In this document: one piece after another, positions 38,433-46,187 of the stretch | How positions within the stretch are numbered: the first letter of the stretch is position 1 | Layout of the letters: every line of letters starts with the position of its first letter | Assembly: GCA_031800475.1 (NCBI GenBank) | Contig: DAPKRQ010000263.1 | Location: forward strand, 1 to 64,000 | DNA from: Kuafuiihalomonas phototrophica | GTDB taxonomy: Bacteria; Myxococcota; Kuafuiibacteriia; Kuafuiibacteriales; Kuafuiibacteriaceae | Length of the DNA stretch: 64,000 nucleotides | Direction: 5' to 3' | Translations under genes and position numbers: made by a program | Notes under the pieces: model-generated | The model's database searches: none | What the model saw: the letters and a program-made list of their open reading frames with translations, nothing else | What the model was told of the DNA's origin: nothing

Positions 38433-40010
38433 ATGGCCAAGGTCTACCAGCGCCTGCTCGATGGCGTGGAGCGCGCCGGAAACCTGCTTCCCCATCCGTT
38501 CTGGCTGTTTCTGATCCTGATCGGTGCGGTGGCGATCGTGTCGGAGCTCGCGGTTCAACTCGACTGGCAGCTTTCCCTTCCCGACGGCTCGGGAACGGCT
38601 GAAGCCCGCTCGCTGCTGCGACCGGAAGCGCTGGCGTGGTTCGTGCTTCACATGGTCGAAAACTTTGGCCACTTCGAGCCCCTGGGCCTGGTGTTGGTCA
38701 TGCTGATGGGGGTGTCGATCGCCGAGGGTTCGGGGCTCATCACCACGGTCATGCGGCGCATCGCCCTGACGGTTCCAGCTCGGGCAGTTACGCCGGTGCT
38801 CTTCGCCTTGGCCGCATGCGGAAACATCGGGTCGGACGCGGGGGTGGTGGTCGTGCCCCCTTTGGCCGCAGCCGTGTTTCGACAACTCGGACGGAACCCG
38901 ATCGTGGGCCTGATGGTGGGCTATGTGGGAGCCACGGCCGGATTCACCGCCAACCTGATCCCGGCAGGCACCGACGTGCTGGCCGTGGCCTTGACCAATG
39001 CCGCCACCAACGGGAACCCGGAGATCAACGTCCTCGCCAACTGGTACTTCATGGTGGTTTCGGTCCTGTTCCTGGCGACCTTGGGCACCTGGGTGACCAA
39101 GACCGTCGTCGAGCCCCGCGTGCGTCGAACCACGGCCCCCCGGCCCGACGGACCGGACGGGAGCCGGCAAGGCAGTGCGGCAGGCGGGGACAGCGACTCG
39201 TCAGCTGCCCCATCGAAAGAGCCTCGCACACCCGATCCCCGCCGCGAAAGCCGGGCCCTGGCCTGGGCCCTCGGGGCCGTGGCGGTGGGTGCCGCCGTGT
39301 GGTTGTCGATGGTCCTCGTGCCGAACGGAGCGCTGCGGTCTACCGACCCGGAGCAGTTCTGGCGCTCCCCGTTCTTCAAGGGCTTGGTGCCGATCCTGTT
39401 TTCGCTGTTTGCCCTGGGGGGCGTGGTATTCGGCCGGGTCAGCGGCACGGTCCGGCGACCGGACGACGTCCTCGACTTCATGACCGAAGCGATGCGGAGC
39501 ATGGGGGGCTATATCGTCCTCGTTCTCGCGATCAGTCAGTTCACGGAGTGCTTTCAGTATACCGGACTCGACCAACTGATCGCCGTCGGAGGTGCCGACC
39601 TGCTCCGCTCGTTGGGTATCCAAGACGTTCCGATCCCGTTTTTCGTCGCGTTCATCGTCGCGGTCGCCGTGGCCAACTTGTTCATGGGCAGCGCCTCGGC
39701 CAAGTGGGCGATCTTCGCACCGATCTTCGTGCCCATGTTCCTGCAGCTCGACTACCACCCAGCCTTCACCCAGCTGCTTTACCGGGTAGGCGACTCGATC
39801 ACGAACTGCGTGAGTCCGCTCTATCCCTACTTCCCTCTGCTGCTCGGTTGGGTAGGCCGCGAATCTCCCGAACAGGCCCGGGTGGGCTCGGTGCTGGCGC
39901 TGCTCGTGCCCTACGCCTTCTTCCTGCTCCTGGGATGGACCGTCATGCTCGTGCTCTGGTTCTTGCTGGGCCTGCCGGTCGGTCCGGACAGTCCGATCCG
40001 GATGCCCTGA
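38433..40010 (+). CDS. AbgT-family transporter
   Basis: A 525-residue polytopic protein with ~11-12 hydrophobic segments. It begins LLDGVERAGNLLPHPFWLFL, the typical AbgT start, and contains ACGNIGSDAGVVVVPPLAA, GFTANLIPAGTDVL and DSITNCVSPLYPYFPLLL near the C-terminus. Family members (AbgT, MtrF) import p-aminobenzoyl-glutamate or export sulfonamides. A charged cytoplasmic loop (~225-275) is longer than in E. coli AbgT. The start lies 60 bases after the histidine kinase gene. Confidence 0.9.
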   Translation: MAKVYQRLLDGVERAGNLLPHPFWLFLILIGAVAIVSELAVQLDWQLSLPDGSGTAEARSLLRPEALAWFVLHMVENFGHFEPLGLVLVMLMGVSIAEGSGLITTVMRRIALTVPARAVTPVLFALAACGNIGSDAGVVVVPPLAAAVFRQLGRNPIVGLMVGYVGATAGFTANLIPAGTDVLAVALTNAATNGNPEINVLANWYFMVVSVLFLATLGTWVTKTVVEPRVRRTTAPRPDGPDGSRQGSAAGGDSDSSAAPSKEPRTPDPRRESRALAWALGAVAVGAAVWLSMVLVPNGALRSTDPEQFWRSPFFKGLVPILFSLFALGGVVFGRVSGTVRRPDDVLDFMTEAMRSMGGYIVLVLAISQFTECFQYTGLDQLIAVGGADLLRSLGIQDVPIPFFVAFIVAVAVANLFMGSASAKWAIFAPIFVPMFLQLDYHPAFTQLLYRVGDSITNCVSPLYPYFPLLLGWVGRESPEQARVGSVLALLVPYAFFLLLGWTVMLVLWFLLGLPVGPDSPIRMP

Positions 40011-40016
40011 CCGGTC

Positions 40017-40087
40017 GGAAGGGGGCGATTCAGGTCCCCGAACCGGGTGGAAGGGGGCGATTCGGGTCCCCGAACCGGGTGGAAGGG
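40017..40087. repeat. Two tandem 32-bp direct repeats
   Basis: Unit 40017-40048 (begins GGAAGGGGGCGATTC) is repeated at 40049-40080 with one base change (A to G), and a third copy starts at 40081 with GGAAGGG. The array begins 7 bases after the AbgT-family gene. Function unknown; slippage polymorphism is likely. Confidence 0.7.
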
Positions 40088-40315
40088 ACGCGCGTGGAAG
40101 GGTCCGAAGCGCTCCGGGTCCCCATCTCGGTCGAGGCCACCGAGGTCCAAGGCACCTTTAGGCTGACCCCGCGGATTCCGCGGCTACCGAACTTCGAGCT
40201 GCGCTGGAGCGCCGACCTCCGGGGAAGGAGTCCAGAGGTCACGCCCGAGCGGCCCACCCGATACGCCTTGGAGGTGCGGGCGGGCGGCCAGCTGTTCGGG
40301 CGGGGCGAAGCGGGA
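40088..40315. other. Intergenic stretch with coding-like bias but no complete gene
   Basis: Between the transporter stop (40010) and the convergent OMP stop (40316). In the plus frame of the GTG at 40080, translation gives a plausible beta-rich sequence (LRVPISVEATEVQGTFRLT, then PNFELRWSADLRG) with high third-position GC. The frame does not close until 40825, deep inside the antisense OMP gene, so a normal gene is unlikely. It may be a gene remnant or composition artefact. No RNA gene is apparent. Confidence 0.3.
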
Positions 40316-41902
40316 TCAAAACAGCTGCTCCACACTCGCGCTCACGCCCCACTCGTTTTCGCCCGTCTGGGTCACGAAGCCGGTGAGCCCGTACAGGCTC
40401 ACCTTGAACGCGTCCAACAACACCGTGTGGGCCCCGATGCCGAAGGCGTTCGCCGCCTGAAAAGAACGGGCAAAGGTCTGTCGATTCACACCCTCGAACA
40501 GGGCACCGTCGTGGAAAGCACTGACTTTGAAGTAGTCGCGAAGGATCGCCAGTTGGTATTCTACGCGAAGAGATCCGATGTGCTCGGTGAAGAAGCGGTC
40601 GCCAAACAGGCCCCGCACGTGGTCGCTGATTCGCACCTCGTCCACGAAGGATACAGTTCCGGCCAAAGACTCGGCGTACAGCCGAATCACCAACTCGTCG
40701 AGCCCAAACCCGAACGTCTTGTCGTACCGAAAGACCCCCACCCACAGGGGCCGTTCCTGAAAGGAAGGAAAAACTCTTCCTTCCAAAAGAAATCGATGCC
40801 GCCGGTCGATCCGGAGCTGGTCTAGACCGAATGCGAGGCCCACTCCGAAGGACGCCATCAGCCGGGTCTCGTCGAGGGGATCTCTGCGAGGCAGCGGGTC
40901 CTCCTCCCGAAGACCGAGAAGCTGACGGTACTGAATACCTCCGCCAAAGGACAGTCGCAGCTGCTCGATGATCGGCCACGACACGCCGACCATGGGCTCG
41001 ACCTGAAGAAAGTCGTAAGAACGGATCCCCAGGTCCAGCCGCTGGCGGCTGATCAATACGGCCCCCGGTGCCACGAATGGTCTCAGGCCCTCGATCGGGG
41101 GGCTCCACCATCGCATCCCGAACCCCCCTCGCGAAACGAATCGACGGCCCTCGGCGTCCGAGAACACGTCCTGGACCCGAAGTCCCAGCTCCGGGATCAA
41201 CTCCAGTCGGTCGTCTTCGAGGAATGCCGACCGAAAGCGATACAGAACCCGGGCCGTGAGACCGTCGGGACCCTGCAGGTCCGCGTCGAAGTCGAACCCG
41301 GGCGGCAGCCACTCTCTGGAGGCGAACACATAGAGCTCGTAGCGTCCTTGCACGGGAAGCTCCACGAACCGCTCGAGAAGCCGCTCGAGCTGAACGAGCC
41401 GCCCAGGGCCGAGGCCCCCTTCCTTGTCTTCACTGACTCGGATCTCGAAGTGATCGATCTCGACGCCGAACTGCCGTTCGAGCTGGGGAAACTGGGCTTC
41501 GAGTGCCTTTCTGTTGAAAATATCTTTCGGGAGTTCGAGCGCAAGCTTCATCCCCGCCGCTCTGAGCGCATCTTGACCCGGAAACACGATGCGATCGAGC
41601 TTGCCCTCGTCGACTCGAACCTGGATGCTCTTTCCGTCGGTCGACGTCCGTACCGAAGCCAGCTCGTAGCCCGACTCCCGCAAAAACTCCAAAATTCGGC
41701 GTCGCACGGTCCGGGCGGTCTCGGAATCTGCCGCGTCGAACCGATCCAGGTCGGCGACCGCTTCGTAGACATAGTCGCTCAAGACCTGGTTGCCCTCGAT
41801 CACCAGATCGGCGGCGGCTTCGGCCGACCGCGGAACGGTGAGCCCGCCGCCGACGCAAGCCGCCAGGATGGCGGCGACGGCGCTGCGATCGGCACGAGCC
41901 AT
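40316..41902 (-). CDS. POTRA-domain outer-membrane beta-barrel protein (Omp85-like)
   Basis: A 528-residue protein; ATG at 41902 directly precedes a signal peptide (hydrophobic VAAILAACVGGGL, cleavage near SAEAA). Residues ~35-110 form a POTRA-like fold (DLVIEGNQVLSDYVYEAV, LRESGYELASVRTSTDG, IQVRVDEGKLDRIVF) with a second partial one after. The rest is a beta barrel ending in GVSASVEQLF, with the C-terminal Phe that the BAM machine recognises. It is shorter than BamA (about 800 residues, five POTRA), so it is a minimal Omp85/TpsB-like protein, not the main BamA. It lies 37 bases after the GH57 gene. Its partner is unknown. Confidence 0.75.
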   Translation of the reverse strand: MARADRSAVAAILAACVGGGLTVPRSAEAAADLVIEGNQVLSDYVYEAVADLDRFDAADSETARTVRRRILEFLRESGYELASVRTSTDGKSIQVRVDEGKLDRIVFPGQDALRAAGMKLALELPKDIFNRKALEAQFPQLERQFGVEIDHFEIRVSEDKEGGLGPGRLVQLERLLERFVELPVQGRYELYVFASREWLPPGFDFDADLQGPDGLTARVLYRFRSAFLEDDRLELIPELGLRVQDVFSDAEGRRFVSRGGFGMRWWSPPIEGLRPFVAPGAVLISRQRLDLGIRSYDFLQVEPMVGVSWPIIEQLRLSFGGGIQYRQLLGLREEDPLPRRDPLDETRLMASFGVGLAFGLDQLRIDRRHRFLLEGRVFPSFQERPLWVGVFRYDKTFGFGLDELVIRLYAESLAGTVSFVDEVRISDHVRGLFGDRFFTEHIGSLRVEYQLAILRDYFKVSAFHDGALFEGVNRQTFARSFQAANAFGIGAHTVLLDAFKVSLYGLTGFVTQTGENEWGVSASVEQLF

Positions 41903-41939
41903 CGGACCGGGTGGCGGTAGCAAAACCCAAGGCCGCTGG

Positions 41940-43445
41940 CTACGCCGAGTACGTCCGTGACGGCGGCTGCACGAAGGCGCGAAGGTCGGCACAGCGAAAC
42001 CTCGGGGGTCTCGCCGCTTCTTCTGTGGCCATCCGTCGATGAAACCGCGCCGCAGCCCGGCGCACCTGCTCCGCCGCGTGTTCGCGAAAGGGCTCTCCCC
42101 GCATCAAAAACGGCCAGTCGCTGGCCTGCAGATCCAAAACGGCCTCCACCCGGGTCGAAGCCGCGGGATCGTCGGGATTCGCATGTTTGGCCCACCGCAG
42201 AAGCCGGCGGCTGCATGTTTCGACCAACCCCTGGACCCACGCATTTTCAGCGCCGATCCAGGTCTGAAAAAACCCGCCCCGTCCCCAGCTGCTCGGCTCC
42301 GGCACGCGCACCTCCACGGGCGCCCCGGAGCGAACGACACCAGCGGGCCCACGGACCGCGAACCCAGCGGCCAGTCCGGCCCGGACCACCCGGTCGAGCC
42401 ATCGGGGTCCTTCGTACCACCAGTGCCCGAAGAGCTCGGCGTCGAACGGCGCGCTCGAAACGGGGACGCGACCGGTGCGCGCTCGAAAGGCCTCGGCGTC
42501 GGCGGCAGCCCCTTCGACGAAGGACCGGACGTCCCGGTCCACCTGCCGGTGGGCGTCAGCGGCCACGTAGGGTCGTTTCGGTCCACCGGTGTGGTCGGTG
42601 ACCCGCCAGACCTTCAGGCCCAAGGGCCTGCGGTCGGGGGGCAAACCGCAGTCGACTCGGAGCCGTTCGCCCACCCCATCCGACCCGTCGGAGTGAAAGT
42701 CTCGGTAGGCGGGACGGGTGGGGAAACCGAAATCGGAACTCCACACCCGAAGGGCCGCTTTCGGATCTCGCGGAAAAGCCACCGGCCCGCTCGGACACTG
42801 CATCGGCGCCCCCGTGCCGAAAACGGCCTCGGAGGCGGCGTGGGCCTCCACGAAAAAGACCGGCACCGCTTCCGCTGCCAGGATGGGTTCGAGCTCCGGC
42901 GACCATGCGCACTCTGGCAACCACAGGCCGGCGGGGCGGTGCCCCATGCGCGCCCGGAACTCCGCGAGGCCGATGCGGATCTGGGCCGCCGCCAGGCGGA
43001 GATCCATCGAAGCGAGCAGCGGCAAAATCCCGTGGGAGGCGGCGGTGGTCTGAAGTTCGAGCACGCCCGCCTGGGAAAGGCGCCGGAAGACCTGGATCAG
43101 GTCACCGTCCCATCGCTCGAATCGACGGAGACGGGCTTTCCAGTCCTGGGCCAAATCGGTGTGCCCGAGGCGTTCGGCCAGCCGGACCGAGCCCTCTTGG
43201 CGTCGCACGAAGGCCCGCTGCACGGCGGGATCTTGCAGCATCGACAGCAAGGGCGGGGACACCGACCACGCCACGGAAGCGTCGAGGCCGTCCCGGGCCC
43301 ACCCCTCGAACACGGTGAGGAGCGGTACATAAGCGTCGCGCACCGCTTCGAACACCCAATCCAGCGGCCACGGTGCCTCCACCTCCGGGTCCCGCACCTC
43401 CGGCAGGTGGGCATGCAACCCGAAGACCCAAACGCCTCGCACCAT
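41940..43445 (-). CDS. GH57 glycosidase, DUF1957 type (branching-enzyme-like)
   Basis: A 501-residue cytoplasmic enzyme with N-terminal FGLHAHLPEV, catalytic-Glu segment GLWLPECAWSPELEPIL (about residue 175-190) and FDAELFGHWWYEGP (about residue 330-343, acid/base Asp). These match the GH57/DUF1957 branching-enzyme branch, which makes alpha-1,6 branches in glycogen; actual branching activity is not guaranteed. The ATG overlaps the stop of the DUF4912 gene by one base (TGATG). The DUF1957-DUF4912 pair occurs in several bacterial groups. Confidence 0.88.
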   Translation of the reverse strand: MVRGVWVFGLHAHLPEVRDPEVEAPWPLDWVFEAVRDAYVPLLTVFEGWARDGLDASVAWSVSPPLLSMLQDPAVQRAFVRRQEGSVRLAERLGHTDLAQDWKARLRRFERWDGDLIQVFRRLSQAGVLELQTTAASHGILPLLASMDLRLAAAQIRIGLAEFRARMGHRPAGLWLPECAWSPELEPILAAEAVPVFFVEAHAASEAVFGTGAPMQCPSGPVAFPRDPKAALRVWSSDFGFPTRPAYRDFHSDGSDGVGERLRVDCGLPPDRRPLGLKVWRVTDHTGGPKRPYVAADAHRQVDRDVRSFVEGAAADAEAFRARTGRVPVSSAPFDAELFGHWWYEGPRWLDRVVRAGLAAGFAVRGPAGVVRSGAPVEVRVPEPSSWGRGGFFQTWIGAENAWVQGLVETCSRRLLRWAKHANPDDPAASTRVEAVLDLQASDWPFLMRGEPFREHAAEQVRRAAARFHRRMATEEAARPPRFRCADLRAFVQPPSRTYSA

Positions 43446-45331
43446 CAGCCGTCGTCGTGGGGGCCGAACTCGTGGGCGGGAATCAGAGCGCTCGAGGGAC
43501 GCTCGGTTCGACCCGACCGGCGAGGATCCGGCGCGGGTCCGGGCCCCGGTCCTCGGTGGAGCGCCTGGGGCCCCTGCCGCACCGGCGCCGACCAGGCGTC
43601 GAGCCGGGCCCGGTGCGCCACCCCCGAACGGTCTTCCTCGGCAGCGTCCGGCGGCTCGAAAGCTCCGGGTCCCTCGACCGGCCCCCCGGCGAACTGGGAT
43701 GGCCAGATCGGCCCGGGGACCCGGCCCGCCGCCCCCGCGTCAGGCCCCCTCGACAGGGGTTGCCTGTCGGGAAAGACGGGTGAGGGGCCGGCGGCCGGAA
43801 CGGCTGCGCCCCCGGCGGGCTCGGACCCACCGCTCGTTTCGAGCGAACCCGAGACCGGGGTCCGTTCGGCGGGCTCCGAGCCCGGCCTGGCCCTCACCCC
43901 CTGCTCGGCCGGGCCGGCCGCTGGGTGGACGAGCCCCGCCCTTCGCCCATCCAAACTCCGGAACGAAGTCGGTCGTTCCAGGGCGCGGCCCGGAAGGCCC
44001 CGCGCCGACGTCGGAAGCCCCGAAACCTCCCAGGCGCGACCCGGAAGGCCCCGCGCCGAGGTGGGCACGCGCCCCACGCTGCCGGGGCCCCAGGCCGACA
44101 GGTCGCCCTGCGGGAGAATCGGTCCGGGACCCGCCGAGGTGCCGGCGGCTCCGGGGGCCTCGAGTCTGGCCCCGACCGCGCCGGATGGCGTCCCGCCCAG
44201 GTGCTTGGACCCGTGGGCAGTAAAGGGCGCATCTGGCCGAGGACGCCGCAGATCTGGGGCCGGGCCGCGCCACCCCGAATCGGTCGAGCTGGCGCTGTCG
44301 GGAGCGTGGGCACCGCAGAGGGAGCTCGCCTCGAGCCAAGACGCCGCCTGGGTGGGGGGTTCGAAACGGGGCCCGTCCGCCTTCGATGGGTCCGCCGGAC
44401 CGGGAGCCTCCACGATTCCAGACCGGGCCAACTCGCGCTCCCCTTCGTCCGCGACCACCACCAACTGAGCGTAGAAGCGCCCCGGACCGGGCCACCGGAA
44501 GAAGTACTGACCCTCCGACGGCGCCACCGCATCGTCGATGGCCGGCATCGAATCGCACAGGGACCAGACCCGAAGCCGAGCGATGGCCCAGCGCATGCCG
44601 GCGGCAGCCGCCCCCACGGCGTGAAGCGGGATGTTCCAGGAAACGTAGGCCCAGGTCCGATCCCGCGGCAGCAAGAGCAGGCCGTCGGCCCCGGCCTGCG
44701 GTCCTTCGAGGGGCAGCAGGGGCTCGGAGTGGGGCGCCGCCGGTTCGGAGGGGTCCGGTGCAGATCGGGCAGGCTCGTCGGCCCTCGGCGCCAGGGTGGG
44801 GGACGGCGGAGCGGCGGTCGTCGATTGTGTTGCCCTGCCCGGCTTCGAAGAACCGCCGCGCTTCACGGCCTCGGCCTCGGGCGGTTCGGCGTCGGCTGCC
44901 GCCCCTGCGTGGGACGGAGCGGAGGAAGGCGCCGAACGGCGCCCCCCATCGGCCGGCGGGGCCGCCTCAGCCTCGGCGGCTTGTTCCTGCGCACCGGTCC
45001 CAGGCGCCGGATCGGCTGCGGGCTCGGTTTCCCGCATCGTTCTTTGGTTCGTCTGAATGGACGCAGCGAGCTGAGCAGCGCGTTTCAACAGATCGCTCGG
45101 CCGAGTCCGGATCGGCCGGCGACTGAGCTGGCTCACCAACTCGTCCATGACGCGAATCCCCATGTCCCCGAGCCGAGACCGAGCCCGGCGAGCCCGGTCG
45201 ACCGTAGCCGAAAGATTCTTGCCCAGGGCCCGAAGGGTCCGCAGCGCCTGGTCTTCCTGGGGTGCGGTCACGCCGCGGACGTAACAGGCCGCGATGAAAT
45301 TCGGAACGCGATCCTCTCCGATCGACAGCAT
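43445..45331 (-). CDS. DUF4912 protein with very long low-complexity tail
   Basis: A 628-residue protein from ATG at 45331 (MLSIGEDRVPNFIAACYVRG). Residues ~1-95 are helical. Residues ~100-215 are Ala/Pro/Glu-rich. The DUF4912 domain spans ~220-320: LLLLPRDRTWAYVSWNI, IARLRVWSLCD and YFFRWPGPGRFYAQLVV. DUF4912 is likely carbohydrate-binding and is found beside GH57/DUF1957 genes, as here. The remaining ~300 residues are Pro/Gly/Ala-rich and contain an 11-residue repeat PTSARGLPGRA twice. The tail is encoded by very GC-rich DNA and probably disordered. The gene is translationally coupled to the GH57 gene. Confidence 0.75.
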   Translation of the reverse strand: MLSIGEDRVPNFIAACYVRGVTAPQEDQALRTLRALGKNLSATVDRARRARSRLGDMGIRVMDELVSQLSRRPIRTRPSDLLKRAAQLAASIQTNQRTMRETEPAADPAPGTGAQEQAAEAEAAPPADGGRRSAPSSAPSHAGAAADAEPPEAEAVKRGGSSKPGRATQSTTAAPPSPTLAPRADEPARSAPDPSEPAAPHSEPLLPLEGPQAGADGLLLLPRDRTWAYVSWNIPLHAVGAAAAGMRWAIARLRVWSLCDSMPAIDDAVAPSEGQYFFRWPGPGRFYAQLVVVADEGERELARSGIVEAPGPADPSKADGPRFEPPTQAASWLEASSLCGAHAPDSASSTDSGWRGPAPDLRRPRPDAPFTAHGSKHLGGTPSGAVGARLEAPGAAGTSAGPGPILPQGDLSAWGPGSVGRVPTSARGLPGRAWEVSGLPTSARGLPGRALERPTSFRSLDGRRAGLVHPAAGPAEQGVRARPGSEPAERTPVSGSLETSGGSEPAGGAAVPAAGPSPVFPDRQPLSRGPDAGAAGRVPGPIWPSQFAGGPVEGPGAFEPPDAAEEDRSGVAHRARLDAWSAPVRQGPQALHRGPGPGPAPDPRRSGRTERPSSALIPAHEFGPHDDG

Positions 45332-45416
45332 GCTTCGCCGACCGACCGCACCCTCTGAGGCGCTCGATGCGCGCTCGATGTTGTGTCTCGCCCGGCGGTG
45401 GGAAAGGCTCGCGGAG

Positions 45417-46100
45417 ATGGGCGCAAACCCTTTTTCGGTCGCGCTGATCCTGTTGGGCCTGCTGGGGCTCTCGGTCGTCCTGCTGCTGCGCCGACCGGCG
45501 GGCCTGTTCACCAGCCGCCGGGCCCGTCTGCCCCGTCACCTGGATCTGGAACCGTTGGAAGGAAGTGTGCCGTTCGACGCCCGGACCCCGATGGAATATC
45601 TGTCGGAGCGCCTCGGCCACCTGGGCTTCGAATCTGCCGGTCCCCCGGTCCGGGTCCGGGCCTTCGACCGGACCGGCCATCGGCTCTTGGTCGTGCCTTT
45701 CGTCCATCGAGACGAGCGGGCGTACTTCCTGATGGGCATCGAATCAGGAGTATCCCCGAGATCCGAACTCATGTTGCACATCATCACGCCCCTGGAGGGC
45801 CAGCGCCGGGTGGAAACCACCACCTTGCCCATGTTGCAGGAAATGCGGTCGCCCGAAGCCGTCGAAGCCCGGGTGGTTCTTGACGCAGACTCGGTGGAGG
45901 AGATCTGGAGTCGCCACCGGCGGGCCCTGGTGGAGCACGAACGCCGAGAGCGGGCAGCCGTCGGCGCCGCGCAGTGGCCGCAGGTGGCGGCAGAGGCGTA
46001 CGAAGCGTGGCTGCAGGCCGCGGTCCGGGCCCAGCGGCTGATCCTGGAGCCGAGCCGCGATCGATATCGGGTGCGACCGCGCCCGAAGAGCGTCGTCTGA
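45417..46100 (+). CDS. Membrane-anchored hypothetical protein
   Basis: A 227-residue protein from ATG at 45417. One hydrophobic helix near the N-terminus (VALILLGLLGLSVVLLL, ~residues 7-23) is followed by a basic segment, a mixed alpha/beta soluble region (PMEYLSERLGHLGF to ~residue 150) and a helical C-terminus (HRRALVEHERRERAAV). No family recognised. It is divergent from the DUF4912 gene (start 45331), with an 85-base promoter region. Confidence 0.65.
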   Translation: MGANPFSVALILLGLLGLSVVLLLRRPAGLFTSRRARLPRHLDLEPLEGSVPFDARTPMEYLSERLGHLGFESAGPPVRVRAFDRTGHRLLVVPFVHRDERAYFLMGIESGVSPRSELMLHIITPLEGQRRVETTTLPMLQEMRSPEAVEARVVLDADSVEEIWSRHRRALVEHERRERAAVGAAQWPQVAAEAYEAWLQAAVRAQRLILEPSRDRYRVRPRPKSVV

Positions 46101-46187
46101 CACCGGCCCGCAGCGGACGAGGATCCGAGACATGCCGGCGGCGGTCTGCTAGCTAGATGCCCGACGCGGCCAGCCGCCCGATTGTCC

